Shown here piece after piece: positions 14,002 through 22,302 of a stretch of DNA of 64,000 nt. The translations under genes and the position numbers were made by a program. Every line of letters starts with the position of its first letter. Within the stretch, counting starts at the first letter, position 1. Origin of the DNA: Actinophytocola sp036555685 (GTDB lineage Bacteria; Actinomycetota; Actinomycetes; Mycobacteriales; Pseudonocardiaceae); assembly GCF_036555685.1 (NCBI RefSeq), contig NZ_DATBKY010000172.1, positions 1 through 64,000 on the forward strand. The letters are read 5' to 3'. The notes beneath the pieces were generated by a model. The model did no database searches, was not told the DNA's origin, and was given only the letters and a program-made list of their open reading frames with translations.

Positions 14002-16602
14002 CTAACTTGGCGGCACGACGGGCATGAGGATCCCTAGCTCGGACGCCGTTGCCACGGCACGCGACCGGGTCGGCACGCCGAGCTTGCGCAGCACGGCCGA
14101 GACGTGGTGGCCGACCGTCTTGCCGGACAGGCCGAGCCGCACCGCCAACTCGGCGTTGGACAGGCCGCGCGCCAGCAGCTGAAGGACCTCCAGCTCCCGC
14201 GCGGTGAGGCCGGCGGGGTTGTTCCGGGTGGCCGGTCGCGGCTCGCGCACGGCCACGCCGCGCAGGCGGACGTCGCGCGCGACCGCCTTGGCGGTGGCCG
14301 GCGCGCCCACGCCGTTCAGGATGCCGAGCGCGGTCCGGACGTCGGCCGGATCGTCCGAACGCGACAGTGCGAACGCGTGCCAGCGGGGGCAGCCGAGGTC
14401 GGCCCACAGGTTCGCGGCGTCCGCCGGCCGGCCGTCCATCAGCGAGGCGAACGGCTCCGGGAGTGTGCGGCCCGGGTCGGCCGGCGCGGCACCGACCTTG
14501 CGCCAGTACGCCAGCTCGGCCATGTCCCACACGTCGCTGTGGTCGCGCATGTCGGTCCACGCGGCCTCGGTCAGGGGCCCGATACTCGCCCCGTCACCCT
14601 CGGTCCACGCCTGCTCGGCCCGGGCCGCCGCGACCAGCGCCACCCGCTGCGGCTCCCCGGTCTGCAGGGCGAGCTGCCACGCCTCGTCCAGCGCGGAGCC
14701 CACCGGTGCGCCGCGGCGCACCGCCAGCACCCCGGCGACCGTGAGCGCCGGGATGCGGGTGATCGGCGGCAGCCGTGGATACGGCAGGATCTGCCCGACC
14801 AGCTGCTCGGCCTCCTCGTGGCGACCGCGCTCGGCCATCAGCCAGGCCAGCCACGACTGCATGTACAGCCACCACGAGTCGAGATCGCGGTCCACGCCGT
14901 AGGCGATGCCGGTGCGCAGCACCTTCTCGGCCTCGTCCATGCGCCGCATCAACCCGAGCTCCCAGCCGAGGTTTGTGTACGCCCGGGCGACGTGCTCCTG
15001 CGCGTCCACCGCCAGCGCGATGTCGAGCGACCGCCGCAGGCGCGCGATGCCGTCCTCCACCGCGCCGCTGATCATGAGGGTCGTGCCCACGTTGTTGAGC
15101 GCGTGGGCCAGCACCTCCTGCTCGCCGAGGCGCTCGGACAGCTCGATCGCGCGCTCACCCCAGGCGAGCGCCGCGTCGCAGTCGTGGTCGAGCATCCGCA
15201 GCTGCGACATGTTGCTGTAGGCCATGGCGAGTTCCGGCCCCGGCTCGTACGCCTCGAGCGTGGTCACCGCCTCGGTGCCGTACCGGTGCGCGTCGGCGTT
15301 GCGCGCGAGGAACCAGGACAGCCGGGACAGCGACCGCAGCGCCGTGCCCACCGCGGGCTCGTTTCCCGCGGCGCGGTGCAGCCCGAGGGCCTCCTCGCGC
15401 GTGGCGAACGCCTCGTCGAGCTGGTCGGTCAGGTAGCACTCGTAGGACAGGCGGCCGAGCAGGTCGGCGCGCTCCGCGTCGGACAGCACGTGGCCGTGGC
15501 GCAGGGCCGTCCGGTAGTGCGTGGCGGCGGCCCGGTGGCAGCCTAGCGACGCGGCCTGCTCGGCGGCGCGCGGCGCGTGCCGGACGACGGCCTTCGCGAG
15601 CCCGCCCCGGTCGGCGTGGTGGGCGAGGCGCCGGTCGTCGGTGGTGGCGAGCAGCCGGCCGTACACCGCTCGGTGCAGCCGGACCCGGGTGCCGGACAGC
15701 AGTCCCTCGTAGACCGCCTGGCGGGCCAGCTCGTGCCGGAATCCGACCTGGTCGCCCAGGTCGACGAGCAGGCCGCGGCGCACGCACTCGTCGAGCGCCT
15801 CCGCCGGCCGGCCGGAGACGCCGAGCACGAGGTCGGCTTCGGCCTTCGGGCCGACGACCGACGCGGCGGCCAGCACCTCGCGCGCCGCCGGGGTGAGCCG
15901 CGCGGCCCGGGCGTGCACCGCGTCCACGACGCTCGGCGGCAGCCGGGTGGTCCCGGCGGCGAGCACCTCGGTGACGAAGAACGGGTTGCCGCAGGTGCGC
16001 TCGTACAGCTCGACCGGGTCGAAGTCGCCGCCGGCACGCCGGGCGAGCTCGGCCACCGCCCCCTGGGTCAGGAGAGGCACCAGCATCCGCGCGACGACGG
16101 CGGCCGTGGCCAGGTCCCCGAGCACGGCGGTGAGCGGGTGTCCGGGCCCGACCTCGTCGTCCCGGTAGGTGACGACGACCAGGAGCGGCAGGTCGTCCAT
16201 CCGCCGTCCGAGGTAGCGGACGAGGTCGAGGGTGGTGTCGTCGGCCCAGTGCGCGTCCTCGACGACGAACAGCGTCGGCCGCTCGCCCAGCGCGCCCCGC
16301 ACGGCCGCGAAGAGCGGTCCCCGGCTGGGCCGGTCGCTGTCCAGCTGTTGTTCGACGGCCGCCCCGAGCATCCCGGCGATGTCGGCGAGGGGGCCGAGCG
16401 GCCGCGGGGTGGTGCCACCGTCGCAGGCGCCGCGCAGGACACGCACCCGCTGCCCGGCCAGCTCGGTGAACGCGGCGAGGAGCGTCGTCTTGCCGGCGCC
16501 GGCCTCCCCGCCGAGGAACACCAGCCGCCCACGCCCACCGAGGACCTCGGTCAGGTAGGCGTCCAGCCCCGCGAGCAGCGCGTCCCGCTCCAGCAACGAC
16601 AC
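14002..16602 (-). CDS. LAL-type LuxR-family ATP-binding transcription regulator
   Basis: An 866-aa large regulator of the MalT/LAL type. The N-terminal AAA-like ATPase carries Walker A GGEAGAGKTT (Lys38) and a Walker B-like LFVVEDAHWAD. A long helical, TPR-like middle follows (about 330-780). A C-terminal LuxR helix-turn-helix closes the protein (LTARELEVLQLLARGLSNAE onward, about residues 800-860). Such proteins are ATP- and ligand-gated activators of carbon-use or secondary-metabolite genes. The GTG start is supported by alignment with the MSLLERD type of beginning. It is divergent from the lipoprotein gene at 16747 and followed by DUF4242. No recognisable target site was found. Confidence 0.93.
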   Translation of the reverse strand: MSLLERDALLAGLDAYLTEVLGGRGRLVFLGGEAGAGKTTLLAAFTELAGQRVRVLRGACDGGTTPRPLGPLADIAGMLGAAVEQQLDSDRPSRGPLFAAVRGALGERPTLFVVEDAHWADDTTLDLVRYLGRRMDDLPLLVVVTYRDDEVGPGHPLTAVLGDLATAAVVARMLVPLLTQGAVAELARRAGGDFDPVELYERTCGNPFFVTEVLAAGTTRLPPSVVDAVHARAARLTPAAREVLAAASVVGPKAEADLVLGVSGRPAEALDECVRRGLLVDLGDQVGFRHELARQAVYEGLLSGTRVRLHRAVYGRLLATTDDRRLAHHADRGGLAKAVVRHAPRAAEQAASLGCHRAAATHYRTALRHGHVLSDAERADLLGRLSYECYLTDQLDEAFATREEALGLHRAAGNEPAVGTALRSLSRLSWFLARNADAHRYGTEAVTTLEAYEPGPELAMAYSNMSQLRMLDHDCDAALAWGERAIELSERLGEQEVLAHALNNVGTTLMISGAVEDGIARLRRSLDIALAVDAQEHVARAYTNLGWELGLMRRMDEAEKVLRTGIAYGVDRDLDSWWLYMQSWLAWLMAERGRHEEAEQLVGQILPYPRLPPITRIPALTVAGVLAVRRGAPVGSALDEAWQLALQTGEPQRVALVAAARAEQAWTEGDGASIGPLTEAAWTDMRDHSDVWDMAELAYWRKVGAAPADPGRTLPEPFASLMDGRPADAANLWADLGCPRWHAFALSRSDDPADVRTALGILNGVGAPATAKAVARDVRLRGVAVREPRPATRNNPAGLTARELEVLQLLARGLSNAELAVRLGLSGKTVGHHVSAVLRKLGVPTRSRAVATASELGILMPVVPPS

Positions 16603-16746
16603 GCCGCAGCCTAACCCGGCGGAAACGCTCGGGCGAACACCGTCGCGGCGGCACAATATGCGCCGAATCTTTGCTGCGGCAGGGATTTGCTCACCCGACG
16701 TCTTCCTCGGTACGCGGCGAGTGACTATGGTCGGGCTTGATCGCCT

Positions 16747-18342
16747 ATGTCGCGTGGAGGTCGGGTGCCGGGCAGGCCGGGGAGACGATCGGCGCGGCTT
16801 GCTGCCGTTTTCCTTTCCCTCACGTCACTTGCCGGGTGTTCGGTCAACGCGGTCGAGGTTCCGCGCGCGACTGCCAAGTCGTCGACGAGTGCCCCGGTGC
16901 CCGTGCACCGTGCGGACGTGGCGGCACCCGACGAGGCGACCACCGTGCTCGACGCGGCGCCCGGAGTCGACTCCGCGATCGCGGTGTCGCGTGCGCTGTT
17001 CCGCAGCGCACCCGTCGTGTTGGTGGCCACGGAGGCGGACCGGGCCGGCATCGCCGAGGCGGCCACGCTGGGCACGGAGATCGGCGCCCCCGTCCTGCTC
17101 TACCCGCACCGCGAAGGTCCACAAAGGACAGCATGGCAACGGGAGCTCGGGCGCCTGGCACCCGGCACGGTGCTCGCCGTCGGCGCGGCAGCGGCAGCGT
17201 CGGTGCGGGAGTCGGTGCGGGAGTCGGTGCGAGCGTCGGAGGCCGGCGTGTCCGTGCGGACGGTCGGCCCGGACGACCGGGCCGCGGCAGCCGACATCCC
17301 GGCGGTGAAGCCGCGGCCGGTGGAGCTCACGCTCCTCGTGGCGCGGTCCCGCGACGACGCCGCGGCCGTGGCGACGGCCCGGGCCGCGGGCGCCGAGGTC
17401 GTCACGGTCTCGGGCGCTGACCCCCGCGCCGACGCCAAGGCGATCGCCGCCTTGCGCGCTGCCCCGACGCGGACGGTCCTGGCCCTCGGCAGTGAGTTCG
17501 GGCCGCCCGCGCGCCTGGAGAACCGGCTAGCCACAGCCGCCCACGGCGCGCAGTTGCCCGGCGGCGGGCAGGTCGTGCTCGCCGGCCGGCGGATCGTCTG
17601 CCTCTACGGCCATCCCGGCACGCGGTCGCTCGGCGTGCTCGGTGAGCAGGGCATCGACGCGAGCATCGCGCGGGCCAAGCGGATGGCCGGGGCGTACCGG
17701 CCGTTCAGCGACGTCCCCGTCGTGCCGGCGTTCGAGATCATCGCGACCGTCGCGCAGGGTGCTCCGGGGCCCGACGGCGACTTCTCGGGCGAGTCGAGCG
17801 TCGGCGAGCTGCGGCCCTGGGTCGACAAGGCACGCAAGGCCGGCCTGTACGTGGTGCTCGACCTGCAGCCCGGCCGCTCGGACCTGCTCAGGCAGGCGCG
17901 CCGGTACGAGCCGCTGCTGCGGTTGCCCCACGTGGGACTGGCGGTCGACCCGGAGTGGAAGCTCGGTCCGCGCCAGCGCCCGCTCGGCCAGATCGGCGGT
18001 ATCGAGGCGGCCGAGCTCAACCGGACGTCCGCGTGGCTGGCCGGCCTCACCGCACGGCACACGCTGCCGCAGAAGCTCTTCGTCATCCACCAGTTCCGGC
18101 TCTCGATGATCCGCCACGAGGCCGCCCTGAACACCTCGCACGACGAGTTGTCGCTGCTGATCCACATGGACGGTCAGGGCTCGACCGGGCAGAAGAACTC
18201 CACCTGGCGGTCGGTCGTGGCCGCGCGCCCGCGCAACCTCCCCCTCGGCTGGAAGAACTTCTACGACGAGGACCACCCCATGCTCACGCCGCGCCAGACG
18301 ATGGCGAAGCGGCCCACCCCGGTGATGATCTCCTACCAGTGA
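16747..18342 (+). CDS. Lipoprotein with cell-wall-binding-repeat-like N-terminal half
   Basis: A 531-aa exported lipoprotein. A basic N-terminus, a hydrophobic stretch (AAVFLSLTSLAGC) and a lipobox with Cys31 show type II signal-peptide processing. About residues 60-260 resemble cell-wall-binding type 2 units: repeated VVLVAT, APVLLYP and VLAVGAAA strands each separated by about 30 residues. The C-terminal half (FEIIATVAQGAPGPDGDF onward, then VVLDLQPGRSDLL, LAVDPEW and LFVIHQF) looks like alternating strands and helices of a TIM-barrel-type fold with conserved acidic residues, so a cell-wall glycosidase-like activity is possible but unproven. A tandem DNA repeat adds SVRE copies in the middle. 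It is divergent from the LAL regulator. Confidence 0.8.
   Translation: MSRGGRVPGRPGRRSARLAAVFLSLTSLAGCSVNAVEVPRATAKSSTSAPVPVHRADVAAPDEATTVLDAAPGVDSAIAVSRALFRSAPVVLVATEADRAGIAEAATLGTEIGAPVLLYPHREGPQRTAWQRELGRLAPGTVLAVGAAAAASVRESVRESVRASEAGVSVRTVGPDDRAAAADIPAVKPRPVELTLLVARSRDDAAAVATARAAGAEVVTVSGADPRADAKAIAALRAAPTRTVLALGSEFGPPARLENRLATAAHGAQLPGGGQVVLAGRRIVCLYGHPGTRSLGVLGEQGIDASIARAKRMAGAYRPFSDVPVVPAFEIIATVAQGAPGPDGDFSGESSVGELRPWVDKARKAGLYVVLDLQPGRSDLLRQARRYEPLLRLPHVGLAVDPEWKLGPRQRPLGQIGGIEAAELNRTSAWLAGLTARHTLPQKLFVIHQFRLSMIRHEAALNTSHDELSLLIHMDGQGSTGQKNSTWRSVVAARPRNLPLGWKNFYDEDHPMLTPRQTMAKRPTPVMISYQ
17199..17234 (+). repeat. Three tandem 12-base units inside the lipoprotein gene
   Basis: GTCGGTGCGGGA occurs at 17199-17210 and 17211-17222 with a diverged third copy at 17223-17234. 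It is in frame and encodes SVRE-SVRE-SVRA, an expandable linker between strands of the binding-like region. Confidence 0.8.
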
Positions 18343-18381
18343 GCGGCGTCCGCTCCTGCCCGGCTGGCCGGGGACGGGGCG

Positions 18382-18398
18382 GTTGCCGGATCGGCAAC
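18382..18398. promoter_or_regulatory. Inverted repeat upstream of the methyltransferase operon
   Basis: GTTGCCG-GAT-CGGCAAC is a perfect 7+7 repeat ending 41 bases before the chosen GTG start; half a further copy (GTTGC) follows at 18403. It could be an operator for the methyltransferase/AraC/decarboxylase run. An alternative TTG start for the methyltransferase at 18383 would place it inside coding sequence. Confidence 0.4.
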
Positions 18399-18439
18399 GA
18401 ACGTTGCGCGAGGCCGCCCGGCGGGCGCATCGTCCGGAT

Positions 18440-19060
18440 GTGGACGAACACTACTGGGACGACAAGTACCACACGCGGGACCGGCTGTGGAGCGGTGAAC
18501 CGAACGGCGTGCTGGTCGTGGAGGCCGCCGACCTGACGCCCGGCCAGGCGCTCGACCTCGGCTGCGGCGAGGGCGCGGACGCCCGCTGGCTCGCCGCGCG
18601 GGGGTGGCTCGTGACCGCGGTCGACATCTCGCGGGTCGCGCTCGAGCGGGCCGCCGCCGTGGCCGGCGGCGAAGGCGTGTCGTGGACGCATGGCGACCTC
18701 ACCGTGTTCCCGCCGCCGGCCGGGGCCTTCGACCTCGTGTCGGCGATCTACTTCCCGCTCCCCCGCGCCGCGACCCGCGCGCTCGACTCCCTGCTCGCGG
18801 CGGTCGCGCCGGGCGGGACGCTGCTCGTCGCCACCCACAACCTCGACACGTCCCACCGCGAGCACATGGACCCGGCCTTCGACCCGGACGACTACTACTG
18901 GCCGCACCAGATCGCCGCGGCGCTCGACGGCACGTGGAAGGTCGAGGTCGACGAGATCCGGCCGCGTGTCTCGGCCACGCCGCCCGCCGGCGGACACATC
19001 GAGGACATCGTTCTCAAGGCACGCAAGGGGGCCTGGGCCGCGACACGCGCCGGCCACTGA
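18440..19060 (+). CDS. Class I SAM-dependent methyltransferase
   Basis: A 206-aa small-molecule methyltransferase of the Rossmann type. Motif I is LDLGCGEGADARWLAARGW, the acidic end of strand 2 is VTAVDIS, and motif III-like VAPGGTLLVATHN follows. The family usually begins close to HYWDDKYHTRDRLWSGEPN, so the GTG at 18440 is preferred to the TTG at 18383. The substrate cannot be inferred. The AraC gene starts 24 bases downstream in the same direction. Confidence 0.85.
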   Translation: MDEHYWDDKYHTRDRLWSGEPNGVLVVEAADLTPGQALDLGCGEGADARWLAARGWLVTAVDISRVALERAAAVAGGEGVSWTHGDLTVFPPPAGAFDLVSAIYFPLPRAATRALDSLLAAVAPGGTLLVATHNLDTSHREHMDPAFDPDDYYWPHQIAAALDGTWKVEVDEIRPRVSATPPAGGHIEDIVLKARKGAWAATRAGH

Positions 19061-19084
19061 CGACCGAGGGTTAGCCTGGCGGCC

Positions 19085-19909
19085 ATGGACCCGGTGGAGG
19101 AGGCGCACTACTGGCGGCATCCCGCGGTGTCGGGCGTCGACCTGATGCGCGCCCGCTACGTCCGGCACGGGTTCTCGCGGCACACGCACGACACGTTCGC
19201 GCTCGGCACGATCCGGGCCGGCGCCGAACGCCTGCTCATCGGCACCGAGCGGCACCGCATCGCCGCCGGCGGGGTCGTGCTGCTCAACCCGGACGTCGTC
19301 CACGACGGGCACCCCGACGCCGGCGACGGCTGCGCGTACCGGGTCTTCTACCCGGCCGTCGACGTGGTCACCGACGCCACCGGCAGCCGCAGCCCGTGGT
19401 TCGCCCAGGCCGTCGTCGACGACCCGGCCGCCGCCGCGGTCATCCGGCAGGCGCACGTCGCGGCCGAGTCGGGCGACCGCCTCGCCTCCGGCACGCTGCT
19501 GATGACCACGCTCGCGACGCTGTGGCGCGGCTACGGTGGCGGCCGCCGGCGGCCCACGACACCGGCCGGCCGCCACGCGGTCGAGCTGGTACGCGACCTG
19601 CTGCACGAGCGGATCGTCGACCCGCCGAGCCTCGCCGAGCTCGCGGCCGAGGTCGGCACCGGCCAGTTCGCGGTGCTGCGGGCCTTCCGCGCCCGCTTCG
19701 GGATGCCGCCGCACGCGTACCTCAACCAGCTGCGCGTGCGCCGTGCCTGCGCGCTGCTCGACGCGGGCACGCCGGCCGCGCAGGTCGCCGTCGCGGTCGG
19801 GTTCGCCGACCAGTCGCACCTGTCGCGGCACTTCCGGCGCGTCGTCGGCGTCGCGCCCGGGCGGTACCAGCGCAAGAACGTACAAGAGCGGGGCGCGCGG
19901 CCGACCTAG
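19085..19909 (+). CDS. AraC-family regulator with AraC-type ligand-binding cupin
   Basis: A 274-aa regulator. Residues about 10-130 are an arabinose-binding-type cupin domain (FSRHTHDTFALGTIRAG, then GGVVLLNPDVVHDGHP). About 175-262 is the AraC DNA-binding domain (LAELAAEVGTGQFAVLRAFRARFGMPPHAYL, then VAVAVGFADQSHLSRHFRRVVGVAPGRY). In other actinomycetes this subgroup is commonly next to LysE-type exporters or amino-acid enzymes. Here the gene ends 10 bases before the PLP decarboxylase gene and is probably its co-transcribed regulator. Confidence 0.9.
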   Translation: MDPVEEAHYWRHPAVSGVDLMRARYVRHGFSRHTHDTFALGTIRAGAERLLIGTERHRIAAGGVVLLNPDVVHDGHPDAGDGCAYRVFYPAVDVVTDATGSRSPWFAQAVVDDPAAAAVIRQAHVAAESGDRLASGTLLMTTLATLWRGYGGGRRRPTTPAGRHAVELVRDLLHERIVDPPSLAELAAEVGTGQFAVLRAFRARFGMPPHAYLNQLRVRRACALLDAGTPAAQVAVAVGFADQSHLSRHFRRVVGVAPGRYQRKNVQERGARPT

Positions 19910-19919
19910 CGTCACCGGC

Positions 19920-21287
19920 ATGGAACCCGACAAGCGCACCCGGCAGGAGTGGACCGCCGCGACCACCGCGTGGGTCGAGGACTTCATGTCGGGGCTGGAG
20001 GACGCGCCCGCGAGCAACCTCGACTCCGGCGTCCCGGCCGAGCTCCTCGCCCCGCCGCCGGACCGCCCCGGCGACCTCGCCGACCTGCTCGGCCGGTTCG
20101 GCGACGCGGCCGGCCGGGCCATCGAGACCGCGGGCCCGCGCTTTTTCGGCTACTTCGCGCCCGGCGGGCTCTACAGCTCGGTCCTGGCCGAGATGCTCGC
20201 GTACACGGTCAACCGCTACACCGGGCTGGCCGGTCCGGCGCCCGCGCTGGTCGCGCTGGAGCACAGCGTGGTGCGGTGGCTGTGCGACCTGTTCGACCTG
20301 CCCGAAGGCGCGGGCGGGCTGTTCACCTCCGGCGCGTCGATCGCCACGCTCGCCGCGCTGCACGCCGCCCGCGAGGACCGGCTCGGCGGCCCGGACCCGC
20401 GGGGCACGGTCTACGTCACCGGGCACACGCACTACTGCGTCGCCAAGTCGGCGAGGATCGCCGGTCTCACCGCCGACCAGGTGCGTACGGTGCCCGTCGG
20501 CCCGGACGAGCGCATGGACGTCGGCGCGGCCGCGGCGCTGATCGCCCGCGACCGGGCCGCCGGCCGGCGGCCCTTCCTGCTGGTCGGCACCGCCGGGACG
20601 ACGAGCACCGGGGTGGTGGACCGCCTTGACGAGGTCGGCGCGCTGGCCCGCCGCGAGGGCCTGTGGTTCCACGTCGACGGCGCGTACGGCGGCGCCTTCC
20701 AGCTCACCGAGCGCGGCCGCGAGGTGCTCACCGGGATCTCCGCGGCGGACTCGCTCACCCTCGACCCGCACAAGAGCATGTTCGTGCCCTACGGCACGGG
20801 CGTGCTGCTGGTCCGCGACCAGCGCCGGCTGCGGGCCGCGCACAGCGCCACCGGCGACTTCCTGCAGGACCTCGACCGCGGCAGCGGCCCGGACTACGCC
20901 GACCTCGGCCCCGAGCTCACCCGCAGCTACCGCGGGCTGCGCCTGTGGCTGCCGCTGCACCTGCACGGCGTGGCCGCGTTCCGCGAGGCGCTCGACGAGA
21001 AGCTGGATCTCGCCGCGCACGTCCACCGCACGCTCTCCGCCGACCCCAACCTCGTGGTCCCCTACCCCGCGGGCCTCACCGTCACCGTGTTCCGCTCCCC
21101 TGCTGGCGACGCGGCGACCGAGGCCCTGCTGGACCGGATCAACGGGACCCGCCGCGTGTACCTGTCGAGCACCCGCGTGTCCGGCCACCACACGATCCGC
21201 CTGTGCGTGCTGAGCGTCCGCAGCCACCGGTCCCATGTGGACGAGGCGCTGGCCGTGATCCGCCAGGCGGCCGCGCAGGCCGCTTAG
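19920..21287 (+). CDS. PLP-dependent group II decarboxylase (amino-acid decarboxylase family)
   Basis: A 455-aa aspartate-aminotransferase-fold decarboxylase. The Schiff-base lysine is Lys285 in SLTLDPHKSMFVPYG, the PLP-ring-binding region is WFHVDGAYGGAF, and a cofactor loop TSGASIATLAAL precedes it. Length and motifs agree with the aromatic-L-amino-acid/glutamate/diaminobutyrate decarboxylase group. The region PRFFGYFAPGGLYSSVLAEML is typical of the actinobacterial aminotransferase-V/DOPA-decarboxylase-like branch. The preferred amino acid is unknown. The gene sits directly after an AraC regulator. Confidence 0.9.
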   Translation: MEPDKRTRQEWTAATTAWVEDFMSGLEDAPASNLDSGVPAELLAPPPDRPGDLADLLGRFGDAAGRAIETAGPRFFGYFAPGGLYSSVLAEMLAYTVNRYTGLAGPAPALVALEHSVVRWLCDLFDLPEGAGGLFTSGASIATLAALHAAREDRLGGPDPRGTVYVTGHTHYCVAKSARIAGLTADQVRTVPVGPDERMDVGAAAALIARDRAAGRRPFLLVGTAGTTSTGVVDRLDEVGALARREGLWFHVDGAYGGAFQLTERGREVLTGISAADSLTLDPHKSMFVPYGTGVLLVRDQRRLRAAHSATGDFLQDLDRGSGPDYADLGPELTRSYRGLRLWLPLHLHGVAAFREALDEKLDLAAHVHRTLSADPNLVVPYPAGLTVTVFRSPAGDAATEALLDRINGTRRVYLSSTRVSGHHTIRLCVLSVRSHRSHVDEALAVIRQAAAQAA

Positions 21288-21366
21288 CCACCGCTTAGCT
21301 CCGATGTAGCCGCCCCTCCTAGCGTCCGGCCCGGATGACCGTTGCACGTCGATGAGGGGAGAACGC

Positions 21367-21723
21367 GTGGCGGGCAAGGGGAAGAGCGAGGTCGATCCGG
21401 CCGAGCTGGACCGGGCCGCGAGGAAGATGCGGGAGATGGCGGTGCGCGACTTCCACGCCGCCGACGACTTCCAGCGGGGGCTGACCGAGCGCGCGGGGGC
21501 CGACTACGTGTTCGGCCGCTCGCCGGCGGCGCAGGAGATCGCCGCGAAGTGGGACCGGGCCGTCGCGCGGCGCGCACAGGGCGCGGAGGACCTCGGCACA
21601 CGCACGCAGGACATGGCCGAGGACCTCGAGCGCACGGCCGACGAGTACCGCAGGAACGACGACGAGCAGGCCGACACGCTCGGGGGCTTCGAGCGCCGGC
21701 TCTCCACATCGAGCGGGGGCTGA
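21367..21723 (+). CDS. WXG100/EspC-like type VII secretion-associated protein
   Basis: A 118-aa, highly charged, all-helical protein with no signal peptide. The central region (SPAAQEIAAKWDRAVARRAQGAEDL) and the helix after it resemble the helical hairpins of type VII (ESX) substrates. Near the C-terminus YRRND fits the YxxxD/E export signal of that pathway. The GTG at 21367 follows GAGGGGAGA, which decides against the ATG at 21352. The stop codon is immediately followed by the start of the next gene, so the two are translated as a pair. No ESX core genes are in the window. Confidence 0.65.
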   Translation: MAGKGKSEVDPAELDRAARKMREMAVRDFHAADDFQRGLTERAGADYVFGRSPAAQEIAAKWDRAVARRAQGAEDLGTRTQDMAEDLERTADEYRRNDDEQADTLGGFERRLSTSSGG

Positions 21724-21724
21724 G

Positions 21725-22297
21725 ATGGACTTCCGGCACCAGGCGCTGCGCGGCGCCGCCTTGTCCGACGAGATGCTGCGGCTGTCCGAGGCCGCCTCCC
21801 GGCTCGGCACCGGGCCCGATCCGATCGAGCGGCTGTATCTGCTGGACTGCGTGCCCAGCGAGATGCACCACCTCGCCGACAGCGTGCTCGGCCCGGCCAA
21901 GACCGTCCACGAGGTCGGCGACGACTTCGAGAACACCCGCGCGCGGCTGCTGCGCAGGTGGCACGGCGAGGCCGCCGACGCCTTCGCCAGCAGCAGCCTC
22001 GACCTGCTCACCAGCTACATCACGCGGAGCAAGAACAGCCGCGAGACCGGGCAGGCCGGCAAGGACATCGCCGACGGGCTGGACGACGTCGCCGCGAGTG
22101 GGGCCGACTTCGCGAGCCGGACGGCCGGCGCGGCCGACGACGCCTCGGTCCTCGTCATCACCATGCAGGACGACGCGCCCGAGGACGCCAAGGCGATCGT
22201 CCGGCAGGCCGTGGCCGAAATCGACGCGATGGTCGACGCCAAGCAGGACGAGATCGCGTCGATCGGCAGCCGGCTGGACAAGATCAGCGCGGTCTGA
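21725..22297 (+). CDS. WXG-motif type VII partner protein
   Basis: A 190-aa helical protein starting one base after its partner's stop. It has a W-x-G turn in RRWHGEAADAF between two long helices, the hallmark of WXG100-like hairpins, with extra C-terminal helices ending in IASIGSRLDKIS. There is no signal peptide or catalytic motif and no toxin domain I recognise. It may form a heterodimer with the product of the gene upstream. It converges on the sulfatase gene with five bases between stops. Confidence 0.65.
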   Translation: MDFRHQALRGAALSDEMLRLSEAASRLGTGPDPIERLYLLDCVPSEMHHLADSVLGPAKTVHEVGDDFENTRARLLRRWHGEAADAFASSSLDLLTSYITRSKNSRETGQAGKDIADGLDDVAASGADFASRTAGAADDASVLVITMQDDAPEDAKAIVRQAVAEIDAMVDAKQDEIASIGSRLDKISAV

Positions 22298-22302
22298 GGC
22301 GC

